In this document: positions 1 through 9,350 of the stretch, in pieces
How positions within the stretch are numbered: position 1 is the first letter of the stretch
How the letters are laid out: each line of letters opens with the position of its first letter
IMG/VR virus record: IMGVR_UViG_3300030098_007219
Location: 1-33,021 of that record
Length of the DNA: 33,021 nt
Reading direction: 5' to 3' (one strand)
Source of the DNA: a virus
Notes under the pieces: generated by a model
The model's database searches: none
What the model saw: the letters and a program-made list of their open reading frames with translations, nothing else
What the model was told of the DNA's origin: nothing
Position numbers and translations under genes: made by a program

Positions 1-137
1 TCCATTTTAGGTTCCGCCATTTTCTTTAGATGCTTTAAAATATCTAATACAGACCATTCGGGGGAAAGTCCTAAAACTTCTCTTAGTTTCCGAAGTTCGA
101 TCACTTCATCTTTAGAAGCGTGTCCTTCTTCTTTCGC
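1..137. repeat. Left copy of the contig-end overlap
   Basis: These 137 bases match 32885-33021 except at positions 12, 15 and 60. The match plus the in-frame continuation of the protease gene shows that the window is one turn of a circle with a short overlap. All three differences fall at third codon positions and are synonymous. Confidence 0.93.
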
Positions 138-680
138 TAATTCTTCTTTTTTATCATCCATTTTTTCATCCAATTTTTCGTCGTAACCTTTCATTTTATT
201 AACCTCTTCAAAAAGACCATTTAGGTTTAAAATTGCCGGATCATTCGTTAGAGTCGCTCCCACAAAAGAAGCCGAGCCCGTATCTTGAAAAATTATTTCA
301 CTTGAAACATAACGAAATTCGCGGTCTTTAATTCTTTGTTTAGCTTTATCGGTCCAATCGACTAACGCCCACAATTCTTTATTTTCGTTACGCGATTCTA
401 ATCCGTGAATCCATCCGCTCGCGATTCTGTCTTCAACCGAACTAACCCGTTTAGCCCCATTATGAAGATAATCAAACCGTCGATAATTAGAGGGATTTTC
501 TTCTAAGTGGGATTTGTATTGAAGGGCCGCGGTTTTAATATGCTCGGGTGTAATTTCAATTTCTCTATCCGGCACTTTCCCCGATTTGAGAACTTGAACC
601 CAAAATAGGGGACGGCTGTCTTCAGTTGTTAACCCTGAATCTTCACCACCTACCGAAGTTTCAAATAAACCGATAAACAA
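1..680 (-). CDS. Prohead protease/scaffold, Mu gpI-like (N-terminal part, cut by window edge)
   Basis: This is the N-terminal 226 codons of a protein that continues at the right end of the window (32884 down to 32440), 374 residues in total. The family cleaves head proteins during prohead maturation, and its C-terminal part acts as scaffold. The visible protease pattern fits Mu gpI: a DYLH segment (usual form DYNH, with the presumed catalytic His), then SGWI, ALVDWT, FRYVSSEI and a GATLTNDPAIL block. I place the start at a TTG (678-680), because a TGA lies two codons upstream in the same frame and AGGTGA sits just before the TTG. A highly charged Lys/Glu linker follows the protease domain. 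It lies 48 bases downstream of the portal gene and is followed by the decoration and capsid genes, the usual order. Confidence 0.9.
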   Translation of the reverse strand, partial: MFIGLFETSVGGEDSGLTTEDSRPLFWVQVLKSGKVPDREIEITPEHIKTAALQYKSHLEENPSNYRRFDYLHNGAKRVSSVEDRIASGWIHGLESRNENKELWALVDWTDKAKQRIKDREFRYVSSEIIFQDTGSASFVGATLTNDPAILNLNGLFEEVNKMKGYDEKLDEKMDDKKEELAKEEGHASKDEVIELRKLREVLGLSPEWSVLDILKHLKKMAEPKM

Positions 681-728
681 AATTCACCTATAGAGCTTCT
701 AAAAGAATTATTGATTTTCGCGCTTCTG

Positions 729-3539
729 TCAAGTTCGGATTCTTTCGCTATCGAAAATATAAATTATCATACACCGGCATAAATCTTTTCCCTTACAAGC
801 AGAAAGGGGGGGTTTAAATTCCTGAGTTTGATCAAAAGTTAATCCCGTAGAGTTCGGAGAATGGGGGTCCCCCGGCTCCCCATAAAGCCGGTCCATTTCT
901 CGGCAAGGGTCGCACGTATTAGAATCTAAAATAGCAGAATAAAAAGCGGTTCGTACCGCATCATTTTCCGAAGCTGTATCTCCTGCTAAAGCTCTTCCAC
1001 TTGAAAAGCTTAAAATGCCCGCGGCATTTCCTCGGCTTCTTAATTGTTTCACTGAAAGATTATCTAATGTTTCTTTTAGATTTTCTTCATTAAAAACTCC
1101 CGATTGAGCTTGAAGAAGAGCGCTATTAACTCCTGTATTTACTACTCTTTGTTCTACCCAGTTTGAAGCTTGAATAGCGGCCCCTCCTATAATTTGAAGA
1201 GGATCCATACCGTCCGTCGGCTCTAACTGATCAAAATCTACGGTTACCGAAGAAACCCCCGATAAATAAGCCCCCGGCAATGCATCTATTTCTTTTTTCT
1301 TATTCGTTAAATCTTCGTTTTCTATTTGAAAATGAATAGGGCGGTCTTCGTCTTTATCGATGGGTAAATCTTTAAGTTGTCTAACCATCTCCTCCCCAAC
1401 TGAAGCATATCCCGCGGATAATGATTCTTTTAAAGGACCCTCTAATTTAGAAGCCAGTTCTTTAGCCCCATCGGGGCGAAATTCCATAATCGCTTCAATA
1501 TCCTTTTTTTCTATTAGGGGCTTAACGCTTTTAATAAACTCTTCTATCATTTCCGATTGAGCAGTTTCCATAAGGGCGGCGACTTTAGACCCGACATTAT
1601 TTTGTTTCTTCTCTATCTTTTCAAAAGAAACAAACTTTTCAAAAGCGGTTAACGGTCTCCAGTATTTAGAACTTTCTAAAGAAGTTGGGGCCCCAGTTTT
1701 AGAAGAATCAAAATGATTACATTTATCACTCCCGCAATGATTACACCCGTTTTCTAAAGACTCTTTTTTTTTAGTCGCTTCTTCAATCTGGGATTTATGC
1801 CCATTTTCTTTAAGCCAGCTTTTAACTTTTTCAGCCGTCCAGCCGTCTTCCACTTTAAATCTAAAAGATTGGGTCGCGGTGCTTCCGTCTTCTTTAATCC
1901 CCAGAACCATATCAACCCCTTTAGGAAAATCTTTAGGGTGAATTCTTCTAAAGGATTTAAAGAGTCCTGGATCTAATTGTCGTGCCGCGTGTTCGGATGG
2001 ATAGGGGAATCCTTGTGAAGGAAGATCTTCACTTTCAAATCCTGAATACGAAGAAACTCCCGCGAGCATTAAATCCACTGAAGAATCATCTAATCCCATT
2101 AGATAAACAAGCATAGCGCGCGCCGCTTCTTTAGTGATCATCCCCATATAAGCTTCATTAATAATTTGTTTAGCGGCGACAATTTGAGTCCCATCTAAAA
2201 CGGGTTCCGGCTTTATAGTTACTTCTTCTTCTTCTTCAGGGGCCGCCGGTAACTTTAATTTATTTCTAATATGGATTTCGTCGTCGCGGGTGGGTTGAAT
2301 CAATCCACTTTGGATCGCGGTATTTAAAGAAGCGATTAATTCTATCGCATCTTTTTCCCCTACTGAAGAGCATACTAATTTCGGATAGTCCCTAACATTA
2401 GGAAAATTAAAGTCTACTAACTGTTTAATAACTCCTGGATATCCATCGGTCCCGTCGCTTAAAACCTCGGAAATTTGATCGGTAATTGCCGATAAGGATT
2501 GAGATAAAAAGGAAGCTTGTTCTTTTCCTAGTGATTGGGTGCCCGTTTCTCTTCCCGTCATTAAGAAATTCGTTAAGGTAGACATAACAATTTCATAGGC
2601 AGTTTCTTTTAAAAAACTGGATGGGTCCATTCCGCTTTTAGGTGAATAGCTGTCTAACTTCACGGAATCAGGAAGAACTATTCTCCCTTTATCATTGGTT
2701 CTTAATGATTGAAGCGCTTTAGAAATTTGAGTCTTAAAGCTTGAATATGAAGTCTCTCTAATAGTCGCAATCGGAGTAGGGACCGCCCATCGCTCTAAAC
2801 CTATTCCCCATAATTTCCAAGCTTTCCGACGAATAAAATAAGGACGGTAAGCGGCCCTTAAAGAGCTTCTTCCTTCAAAATTTTGTCCCGCTTGTTGATA
2901 GGTTAATCGTACTAATTTCCACGCGGGAATCATTCGGTTAATGGGGGTTCCTGCCTGATCGACTTGAATAATCCCGCTTAATCGTTCGCTATAATCATTA
3001 GAAACGATCCAGCGATCTACGGTCCACGGCATACGAGGGGCTAAATGACTTAAAGTAATATGCCCATGATATTTATCTTTAGGGTCGTCTATAAGCTTAT
3101 AGATCCTCTCAAAGAGCATAAAGCCAAAAGTTAAATAATCTAAAGCTTGTTCTAAAAAGCCCCTCCAAGAATCGCGATTATGAACGAATAAAGCTTCATG
3201 TATAAACTCCGCTATTTCTCTATTTCGTTCGGGATCTCCTTCTTTCCCCGGCTCAATTTGCCAGGTAGCAGAAAGAATAGGAAGCTTCATCGCTCGTTCA
3301 ACTGCTGCTATAACGCTATCCTCTCTTCTCATACGGGAAACGATCCCATGATCTCCCCCGATCCCTCTCCATTTTTTCGGGGTTAAATCAGGGTTATATT
3401 CGTCTTCTATATCCCCATTCCAAAACGCGGTTCCTGAAGTTCCTAAAGAAATTTCATAAGGAGCGGGTTCTTTCGGAGGCTCCTCGGCTGTCGCGGTAGC
3501 AGTATAAAAAGCTTCATTAGGTGTTTCGTTAGTACTCAT
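729..3539 (-). CDS. Portal protein fused to a MuF-type minor head domain
   Basis: A 936-residue head protein. The first ~430 residues look like a DUF935-type portal (Mu gp29 family), which forms the ring through which DNA enters and leaves the head. The C-terminal end (about 850-930) carries a MuF-like ending, with AFYSAILDSNTCDPC, a following YGEP, and a final Cys-rich CKGKDLCRC segment. Portal and MuF are usually separate adjacent genes, so this looks like a natural fusion with no internal stop. Near residue 600 there is an extra CNHCGSDKCNH cluster that could bind a metal. The ATG shares one base with the terminase stop (TAATG), so translation is probably coupled. About 50 bases separate its end from the protease gene. 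Confidence 0.85.
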   Translation of the reverse strand: MSTNETPNEAFYTATATAEEPPKEPAPYEISLGTSGTAFWNGDIEDEYNPDLTPKKWRGIGGDHGIVSRMRREDSVIAAVERAMKLPILSATWQIEPGKEGDPERNREIAEFIHEALFVHNRDSWRGFLEQALDYLTFGFMLFERIYKLIDDPKDKYHGHITLSHLAPRMPWTVDRWIVSNDYSERLSGIIQVDQAGTPINRMIPAWKLVRLTYQQAGQNFEGRSSLRAAYRPYFIRRKAWKLWGIGLERWAVPTPIATIRETSYSSFKTQISKALQSLRTNDKGRIVLPDSVKLDSYSPKSGMDPSSFLKETAYEIVMSTLTNFLMTGRETGTQSLGKEQASFLSQSLSAITDQISEVLSDGTDGYPGVIKQLVDFNFPNVRDYPKLVCSSVGEKDAIELIASLNTAIQSGLIQPTRDDEIHIRNKLKLPAAPEEEEEVTIKPEPVLDGTQIVAAKQIINEAYMGMITKEAARAMLVYLMGLDDSSVDLMLAGVSSYSGFESEDLPSQGFPYPSEHAARQLDPGLFKSFRRIHPKDFPKGVDMVLGIKEDGSTATQSFRFKVEDGWTAEKVKSWLKENGHKSQIEEATKKKESLENGCNHCGSDKCNHFDSSKTGAPTSLESSKYWRPLTAFEKFVSFEKIEKKQNNVGSKVAALMETAQSEMIEEFIKSVKPLIEKKDIEAIMEFRPDGAKELASKLEGPLKESLSAGYASVGEEMVRQLKDLPIDKDEDRPIHFQIENEDLTNKKKEIDALPGAYLSGVSSVTVDFDQLEPTDGMDPLQIIGGAAIQASNWVEQRVVNTGVNSALLQAQSGVFNEENLKETLDNLSVKQLRSRGNAAGILSFSSGRALAGDTASENDAVRTAFYSAILDSNTCDPCREMDRLYGEPGDPHSPNSTGLTFDQTQEFKPPLSACKGKDLCRCMIIYIFDSERIRT

Positions 3540-5104
3540 TAAAAATCCATTTCTAAAACGCCCGAAAATTCAGGAAGGGTTTCTTCTTTTATATCATTTA
3601 TATCCCACTCATTTATTTTTTGAGTATGGGCCAATCTCCACGCACCCTCTAAAGCGTCTAATCCATCATCATATTCGTTATTTTTTCCTTGATATCCTAT
3701 AGCCTGATCTCGAAGGGCTAAATGATCCCCTGAAGTAGAAAAACGAATCCTTCCGAATTCTACTTCTCCGCTTAATGCTTTAATTCTACTGACTTTAGAT
3801 AATTGATTATGACTTTGAAGGAGAGGAATCGCCGCCCGATGAAGTTGTTTTTCTTTAACCCTGTTTTCAAAGATAGGAATTAAAAACTCCTGCTGTCCCG
3901 CATCCTCAATCGCATGTGAATCAGGGGACCAGATCGTCCATAAATCTAAATAATCATCTACTAACTTTAAGGGTCTTCTTCGTTCCATAGAACAATGGAC
4001 AACCCAAGAAACACCGCGGGAGTCTAAATCTAAAACTACAATCGCGGATAAATCCGATTTAGAATTTCTTCCTAAAGATGGATCGCAATAAATCACTCTA
4101 TGAACTTCTTCACGAGATGGGGGGGTATCCATCCATTTTAAGATCCACGCTTCATCAAAAAGCCTAACACCCCCACCTAATGGATCTAATAAATATTGAC
4201 TCGCGAAGGCGCGGCTTCCGATTGCTCGCTTTCTTCTTAGAAGCTGATCGCGGTTCCATACTTGAGGCAAAAGAGGGCGACCCACTCGATCAAAACAAGG
4301 AAGCTTAACTCTATTCCAACCCGGCCATAATTCCGGCTTATTTATGATCTCGCTAATTAGATCATGATCATTAAAAGGGGTTCCTGTTACACCGAATCGC
4401 GCTTTAGGTTGAAAAGCTGCCGTGAAAGCAGTCCTAAAAGTTGTTTTAACTCGGGCGGTAATATCGGGATTTTCGCTTTCAAGATCTTTCATTGGATCAT
4501 CGATCCACCCAAAATCTGGGCGTTTTCCTAAATCGACTAATCCCCTAATATTCATTTCTCCCGAATTAATTCCGCGGACAGAAATTCGTCTTCTACAGGA
4601 AGAGGAATTCCCGCTTACATAATAAGCGAAATCTTCAACCTGCCAGAGTCCGACTTCTTCTCTTTGGGGATGATGCTTAGAAGGAACTAACCCCCAATCG
4701 CTAACAAGAAGCGCTCCTCCCCCATCATCTTTAACTAACGGTCCTAAACCGCTAATCATTAATCTAAGGTCCCTCGATAATTGTTTATAGAGGGTTCCAG
4801 CCGTCCCTAAAACGGCATAATCTGATCCCCAAGAAGCCGCGGGATGATTGTTGCGGAGTTGAACCCATAAAACGGCGATCATTAAAATTGAAGTAGTTTT
4901 TCCGTGCCCTCGGGGAATCATTAAAGCAAACTGAAGATTTTCCAATTCTTTAGCTTCTACAATTTTTTCAAATTGTTGAATCGCGTGAATTTGTCCCGTT
5001 GAATATTTCAAAGGAGTTCCATCAATTCCCGTAAAGTAGGTTTCCCCAAAAGCCTTAAGAGATGATGCGGTGATCGCTCTTCTGATAATTGCCGGTGATA
5101 ACAT
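3539..5104 (-). CDS. terL: Terminase large subunit (ATPase-nuclease)
   Basis: This is the motor that cuts the concatemer and pumps DNA into the prohead. Residues 64-71 (PRGHGKTT) form the Walker A loop, and WIDDP around residue 220 fits Walker B. The C-terminal half has the RNase H-like nuclease signature: YCDPSLG followed by a Ser-Asp and a late DGLDALEGAW acid. The 521-residue length is normal. The start ATG directly follows AGGATCA, the ribosome binding sequence shared with early genes. It lies 9 bases after the small terminase stop and overlaps the portal start by one base. A circular contig without fixed ends would suit headful packaging, but that is inference. Confidence 0.95.
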   Translation of the reverse strand: MLSPAIIRRAITASSLKAFGETYFTGIDGTPLKYSTGQIHAIQQFEKIVEAKELENLQFALMIPRGHGKTTSILMIAVLWVQLRNNHPAASWGSDYAVLGTAGTLYKQLSRDLRLMISGLGPLVKDDGGGALLVSDWGLVPSKHHPQREEVGLWQVEDFAYYVSGNSSSCRRRISVRGINSGEMNIRGLVDLGKRPDFGWIDDPMKDLESENPDITARVKTTFRTAFTAAFQPKARFGVTGTPFNDHDLISEIINKPELWPGWNRVKLPCFDRVGRPLLPQVWNRDQLLRRKRAIGSRAFASQYLLDPLGGGVRLFDEAWILKWMDTPPSREEVHRVIYCDPSLGRNSKSDLSAIVVLDLDSRGVSWVVHCSMERRRPLKLVDDYLDLWTIWSPDSHAIEDAGQQEFLIPIFENRVKEKQLHRAAIPLLQSHNQLSKVSRIKALSGEVEFGRIRFSTSGDHLALRDQAIGYQGKNNEYDDGLDALEGAWRLAHTQKINEWDINDIKEETLPEFSGVLEMDF

Positions 5105-5113
5105 TGATCCTAA

Positions 5114-5545
5114 TTACTCTTCTATTAGATATTCATCTTCTACCGCTTCAGAAGCGGAAGCGATTTCTTTTAATTCTTGGGCTAATTGAGTTAGATCTAA
5201 ATCATCGACTCCGGCTTGTGAAGCGGGGGCAGTTTCATTTACTTTTGTGTAACCGTGTCTTCTTTCAAGCATCCAAAAACACGCCGTTAAATGCCCTGTT
5301 TGGATGTTTTTCATAATGGTCGCTAAAGCTAATTGGGCGTTTTGAGCTTCTGCCTTTTTTAAGTCCTCTAAAAATTCTACTTTTCCAGGTAGTCCCGCCC
5401 TACCTTCCGCTAACCATTTATATAAAGTCGCTTCACTAATACGCCCTGCCGCCGCGGCTAATTTGTAAGTCCCTCCGATTTGAATAGCCTTAATGATTCG
5501 TTCTTTCGTTTCCGCCGTGAACTTTGGTTTTCTTCCAGCACCCAT
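5114..5545 (-). CDS. terS: Terminase small subunit
   Basis: A 143-residue protein directly upstream of the large terminase, where the DNA-recognition subunit normally lies. The N-terminal ~50 residues form a helix-turn-helix (AAAAGRISEATLYKWLAEG). The middle is helical and suited to oligomerisation, and an acidic tail (final 30 residues) could contact TerL. AGGATT precedes the ATG. I assign it from the HTH, length and neighbour, since TerS sequences are poorly conserved. Confidence 0.83.
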   Translation of the reverse strand: MGAGRKPKFTAETKERIIKAIQIGGTYKLAAAAGRISEATLYKWLAEGRAGLPGKVEFLEDLKKAEAQNAQLALATIMKNIQTGHLTACFWMLERRHGYTKVNETAPASQAGVDDLDLTQLAQELKEIASASEAVEDEYLIEE

Positions 5546-5589
5546 AATTAATCCTTCAAGTTAAAGAAGAAGGGTAATAATCCCTTCTT

Positions 5590-6939
5590 TTATTCTAGTC
5601 CTCCTTCTCCTGGATCCTCTCCGTTTTCTAAAGCGTATTTTGTCCACCTCCTTCTAATTAGATCGCAATATTTAGGACTAATTTCGCATCCATAGCCGGT
5701 CCTATTGTTTCGAGCCGCGGCTATTAAAGTTGATCCGCTGCCCATAAACGGATCAAAGATAATATCTTTTTTATCTGTAAATGCTTTAATAAAGAATTCA
5801 GGAAGGGAGACGGGGTAGGCGGCACTATGCCCAGTAGATCCGGGATGTCCCCCACGAATTCTATTAGAAGGAAGAGCTATCCCTTCATAAAGCTCGGGTT
5901 TAACTCCGCTTTTATAATTATCGGAGGTTAGAGCGAAATGACTTTCAACTGAAAAAACAGGAATTATCTCGGACTTATGCCCCACCTCTAAAGGATAAAA
6001 TTTAAAAGTAGAAGGAGCGGAAAGGCTAAAGTGAAAAACCGGCTCCCATCCATTTTTAAACCTTCCTTTATAAAGTCCACACATCCCATGCCGCTCCCAG
6101 CAGTATTCATCGACAAACTTCCATCCCCATTTTCGAACATGGGCAAGGGTTAAATCCTTAACATACAAAACCCGTTCCCCGTTTTCGCAATGCTCTTTAA
6201 TATTTACAAACCAAGATCCATTGTCTGCTAAAAACTCTTTTACGTTTTGTTGCACTGGTTTAAACCACTCTACAAATTGATCGGGTTTAATAGGTTCAAA
6301 CTCTGAATCCTGATCGTAGTTTCTTTGCGCGGCATATGGGGGCGACGTGACCGCGATTTGTATTTTAGGAGAATCTTTAAATAAAGTCCTTACAATTTCA
6401 GGGTTTCTACAATCCCCACATATTAACCGATGGGGCCCCAGTTTATAAACGGTTCCAACGGTTGAAAAAACTTCTTCTTGTAATTCTGGAAGCGCTTCTT
6501 CTTCTGAGTCTTCAAGATCTAAATCAGTTTCTTTTAAAAGAGAATCTAATTCTTCTTCCGAGAAACCCAAGCCGTCCAGATCTAATCCTTCTTCGTTCAT
6601 TGAGTGAATAACTTCAGAAAGTTTATCTTCATCCCACAAGCTCAACTCCCCGATTTTATTATCGGCAAGGGCTAATAATCTGGATTGATCTTGACTTAGA
6701 TCCATTAGACGGACGGGAACTTCTTTATACCCTAATAATTTGGCCGCTTTAAATCGGGTATGTCCCGCGATGATCATTCTATTTTCTTTTCTCGCTATAA
6801 TCGGAGAAGAGAAACCAAACCGTTGAATACTATCCGCGACAGCCGTCACGGCATCATCATTTAATCGGGGATTATCTGGCCAGGGTGTTAACTCTTCAAC
6901 CCCTAACCAAACCGCGGCGGCTTCTTGGTTATTGTTCAT
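5590..6939 (-). CDS. DNA methyltransferase with N-terminal ParB-like domain
   Basis: A 449-residue fusion common in phages. Residues 1-115 are a ParB/sulfiredoxin-like domain, including IIAGHTRFKAAKLLGYKEVPV. An acidic linker (about 120-157) leads into an amino-methyltransferase. Motif IV is TSPPY (198-202) and the SAM-binding FDPFMGSGST is at 395-404. Motif IV before motif I is the beta-class order, and SPPY rather than DPPY favours N4-cytosine over N6-adenine as target. Neither base nor recognition site can be read from the sequence. It may protect phage DNA from host restriction or mark it for packaging. It is transcribed between RusA and the small terminase. Confidence 0.9.
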   Translation of the reverse strand: MNNNQEAAAVWLGVEELTPWPDNPRLNDDAVTAVADSIQRFGFSSPIIARKENRMIIAGHTRFKAAKLLGYKEVPVRLMDLSQDQSRLLALADNKIGELSLWDEDKLSEVIHSMNEEGLDLDGLGFSEEELDSLLKETDLDLEDSEEEALPELQEEVFSTVGTVYKLGPHRLICGDCRNPEIVRTLFKDSPKIQIAVTSPPYAAQRNYDQDSEFEPIKPDQFVEWFKPVQQNVKEFLADNGSWFVNIKEHCENGERVLYVKDLTLAHVRKWGWKFVDEYCWERHGMCGLYKGRFKNGWEPVFHFSLSAPSTFKFYPLEVGHKSEIIPVFSVESHFALTSDNYKSGVKPELYEGIALPSNRIRGGHPGSTGHSAAYPVSLPEFFIKAFTDKKDIIFDPFMGSGSTLIAAARNNRTGYGCEISPKYCDLIRRRWTKYALENGEDPGEGGLE

Positions 6940-6974
6940 ATCTGTTCCCTTGTTTAATAATTAAGTTCTTATTT

Positions 6975-7430
6975 CTATTCTGCCCAATTTAATTTTTTTA
7001 ATTGAAACTGCATAAAAGGATTTTCATCTTTTGCGGCAGTTAAAGAAATCCATTCAACAAAAACTATTTGAGCATCATCATTTATAATTCTACTTTTAGT
7101 TATAGAATCCATAATTAATTTTAAAACGTTATCCCCATCGGGTCGAGCGGGTCGCCAGCACCGAACCCCATTTTTCCATTCTGAAGAAGGAATATAAGCG
7201 GGTCTGCTTTTGGGTCGAGGATGAACAATTAAAAGTTTTAATTTTGCGGGTCCTGCATATAAAGTTGAAGCTTTCAATCTAATTTGATTAGCTATTAATA
7301 ATTCAAAATCTAAAGTTGATTTTGGGGTGTATGTGATTGTTTTCCCTTTTCTATAGACAAATCGGGGGCGCTCCTTCGCTCGGGGTTTCCCTGGGATTAT
7401 GAGGTCTATAATTAATTGATCGTCTATCAT
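6975..7430 (-). CDS. RusA-like Holliday junction resolvase
   Basis: A 151-residue endonuclease of the RusA family, which resolves branched recombination and replication intermediates before packaging. The family pattern is clear: IIPGKPRAKERPR near the N-terminus, PDGDNVLKLIMDSI with Asp98 and Asp100, and a later NDDAQI with Asp119. These are the counterparts of the three RusA catalytic aspartates. The length is slightly above E. coli RusA. It starts 5 bases after the upstream gene; no strong ribosome binding site is visible, so it is probably translated by coupling. Confidence 0.88.
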   Translation of the reverse strand: MIDDQLIIDLIIPGKPRAKERPRFVYRKGKTITYTPKSTLDFELLIANQIRLKASTLYAGPAKLKLLIVHPRPKSRPAYIPSSEWKNGVRCWRPARPDGDNVLKLIMDSITKSRIINDDAQIVFVEWISLTAAKDENPFMQFQLKKLNWAE

Positions 7431-7435
7431 GATTT

Positions 7436-7831
7436 CTAATAATCATTAGAAAATGGAAAATGATCTAATGTCTCTCCCCCTGGGGCGACTTCTATCCAAT
7501 CGGGAATCACATCAAAAGGAGAGGGTTTGCCCTCGAGGGATTCGGGAATTTCGCTTCTTTCTTGAAAAGAATAAAATATACATCGAGGATCATTCTTTTC
7601 TAAAGGAGGATAAGGAAGTCCCGCTTCTTTTGCCCATTTTAGAGCCATCCCCCGAAGATAAGCCGCGGTAAGTCCGAAATAAGTTTCTAACTTAACCCAC
7701 GAGCTTTCCTTCATAAAATGATAGGTCCAATAAACCCTTTCATTTTTTCCCATAGGCGTTTTCCGGCGACCCTTGAAGTTCCAGATATGATCTTTTTTTC
7801 GGCTTCTTTTTCTGGGTTTAGGCCAGCACAT
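7436..7831 (-). CDS. Small basic protein of unknown function, possible HTH
   Basis: I do not recognise this 131-residue protein. The first 30 residues are rich in Arg and Lys (RKRSRKKD, KGRRKTP), and a central stretch around 45-75 could be a helix-turn-helix, so nucleic acid binding is plausible. The frame is open up to 7885, but I choose the ATG at 7831. It has AGGAG about 8 bases upstream and avoids a 53-base overlap with the methylase gene. It sits between a Dam-like methylase and RusA, suggesting a role in replication or recombination. Confidence 0.65.
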   Translation of the reverse strand: MCWPKPRKRSRKKDHIWNFKGRRKTPMGKNERVYWTYHFMKESSWVKLETYFGLTAAYLRGMALKWAKEAGLPYPPLEKNDPRCIFYSFQERSEIPESLEGKPSPFDVIPDWIEVAPGGETLDHFPFSNDY

Positions 7832-7832
7832 T

Positions 7833-8327
7833 TTAAACACTCCTATGTTTAGGTTGAAGAAAACTACTAATCGCGGGAGGTCCATTTTCTAAACCTCTAA
7901 AAATAACCAAACAACTTGGGGCGGGTGCTGGGTTCGGAAGCTGATCTCCTCCTAAAGAAAACTTTATCCGTGCTTTAATAAAACGAATTTCGGAAGCTTT
8001 CATTATAAAATCGTGAAACCATCGGGTGTCTGTTCTCGCAAAAACTAAAAGAACGATTGTTTTATTTTTTCGGGATTCTTCATAGGCTTTTTTAACAAAT
8101 TTACCCACATCCTTTCCATAGGGGGGATTACAAAATATAGACCCCCCCTCCCACTCAACCTTTAGAGCGTCTTCTTCTGGCGAGATATAATTTGAACATA
8201 ATTTGTTCCCAGAATGGGCGGCAGCGTCTAAATCAAAATTAAATTCTTCGTTTAATTCGTTAAAGAGCCACGAAGGAGTCCTCCAAGTTTGATCATTAGA
8301 GGAAAATAAAGCACCCTTAAAACTCAT
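7833..8327 (-). CDS. Phage N6-adenine DNA methyltransferase (Dam-like)
   Basis: A 164-residue protein of the phage N-6-adenine methyltransferase family (the pfam05869 type). It shows WRTPSWLFNELNEEF, FDLDAAA (31-37, SAM region) and the catalytic NPPY (67-70). This compact form is found in many siphophages and methylates adenine, in several characterised members within GATC, though specificity is not readable here. Its start overlaps the stop of the Cys-rich gene by one base (TAATG), and its own stop lies one base before the next start. The family has no separate recognition domain, which fits the short length. Confidence 0.92.
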   Translation of the reverse strand: MSFKGALFSSNDQTWRTPSWLFNELNEEFNFDLDAAAHSGNKLCSNYISPEEDALKVEWEGGSIFCNPPYGKDVGKFVKKAYEESRKNKTIVLLVFARTDTRWFHDFIMKASEIRFIKARIKFSLGGDQLPNPAPAPSCLVIFRGLENGPPAISSFLQPKHRSV

Positions 8328-8749
8328 TATTTCACCGTCCTTCTAAGTCGGGTTTTGACATTAGGAAGAGGGGGCAAAATTGGAAGAGGAATTAAAGGAA
8401 GAGCTTTAGGCGGCAAAAGTCCGAGCGCTTCACCGATAGAAATCATTCTATTAAAATATTGAGACTCTCTTTTCATCCTCATTAATCGGGAGCGCCTCAT
8501 AAGATCAGAAATTTGATCTGGTTTTTCTGCCTCTTCTTTGAGGGCTTGAATTATTTCTACGTGCTTATCGGAAACCTTGATCCAGTCTCTAACTACCTCG
8601 TCAAGTTTCCCAAAGTTTTTAGAATATAAATCTCCTTTGGAACAAGTACACCGACAGAGACCATAAATAAAAGTTAGTCCCGATTGGCTTAAGGTTGAGA
8701 CCCCTACAAGTCCTTCATTTCCGCATAAAAAACAATGCTGCTTATCCAT
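8327..8749 (-). CDS. Cys-rich protein, putative zinc-binding, replication cluster
   Basis: A 140-residue protein. The N-terminus has CFLC (6-9) followed about 23 residues later by CRCTC, the spacing of a zinc-ribbon. The middle is a charged helix, and the C-terminus is a Pro/Leu-rich tail ending in basic residues. It overlaps the upstream putative helicase loader by 8 bases, so translation is coupled. AGGATCA is present upstream, further from the ATG than usual. Its place next to the initiator and loader suggests a replication accessory role, but the family is not recognised. Confidence 0.7.
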   Translation of the reverse strand: MDKQHCFLCGNEGLVGVSTLSQSGLTFIYGLCRCTCSKGDLYSKNFGKLDEVVRDWIKVSDKHVEIIQALKEEAEKPDQISDLMRRSRLMRMKRESQYFNRMISIGEALGLLPPKALPLIPLPILPPLPNVKTRLRRTVK

Positions 8750-9350
8750 TGGTTGTGATCCTTTTGTGATTTTGTGTTTCTAATTGAGTTTGATTTGAAT
8801 TATCGGCTGTCGCCGCGGCCGTCTTAATAAAGCTTCTTTCAAGGGCGCCCATCTCAAAAGATCCATTTTCTATCCCTTGAATTCTTTTAAATTGCCTCCA
8901 GCCGCCCACACTTTCTAAAGCTTCAGAAATAGGAGCCGGTAGCCCTTGGGGATAATGTCGGGCTATCGCCTCCTTCCACTCGTTTTCCTGCTGTCTTCTC
9001 GAATACTCGGACCCGTAATATCCAGGGAGAGAATTTATTAATCTTCTAATCTTTTGAAATTCTGCATTTACATTTATTCTTTTAATGTTCTTAGATTTCC
9101 AAATTTCTAAAAGCTGTCCAGGCTTGGGGAAAAAAGGAGAATCTCCCGCGACCCATAAATCCACCGCTTCTAAAAATTGAATCGCTGTAAATCTAAATTT
9201 TAAAGCTCTAACATAATTTCCAACGACCCAATCAAACCGATTATCGGGAAGAGGGAATTTAAAATTGCATCCAATTAGATAAACAAATCCTTGAGTTACA
9301 ATTTCATTGTTTAAAGGGGAGTCTTCATTTAATTTTGAATTAATGTCCAT
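8742..9350 (-). CDS. Putative helicase loader (lambda P-like position)
   Basis: A 202-residue protein directly downstream of the replication initiator, overlapping it by 22 bases, as in lambda O-P type gene pairs. The N-terminal half includes FFPKPGQLLEIWKS, a pattern resembling loader proteins that dock on host replicative helicase. The C-terminal half has GGWRQFKRI and a late FIKT segment, and the last 20 residues are polar. CCAGGATCA lies three bases before the ATG. The function is inferred mainly from order and weak resemblance. Confidence 0.6.
   Translation of the reverse strand: MDINSKLNEDSPLNNEIVTQGFVYLIGCNFKFPLPDNRFDWVVGNYVRALKFRFTAIQFLEAVDLWVAGDSPFFPKPGQLLEIWKSKNIKRINVNAEFQKIRRLINSLPGYYGSEYSRRQQENEWKEAIARHYPQGLPAPISEALESVGGWRQFKRIQGIENGSFEMGALERSFIKTAAATADNSNQTQLETQNHKRITTNG

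Noticed and set aside
1-137. T7-type direct terminal repeat
   Set aside because: The copies are not identical, the repeat lies in the middle of a gene, and the gene closes in frame when the ends are joined. A circular map opened at random explains it better.
729-6000. Transposable Mu-like phage
   Set aside because: Head genes are Mu-like, but there is no MuA or MuB transposase, no Mu end repeats, and no contractile-tail genes.
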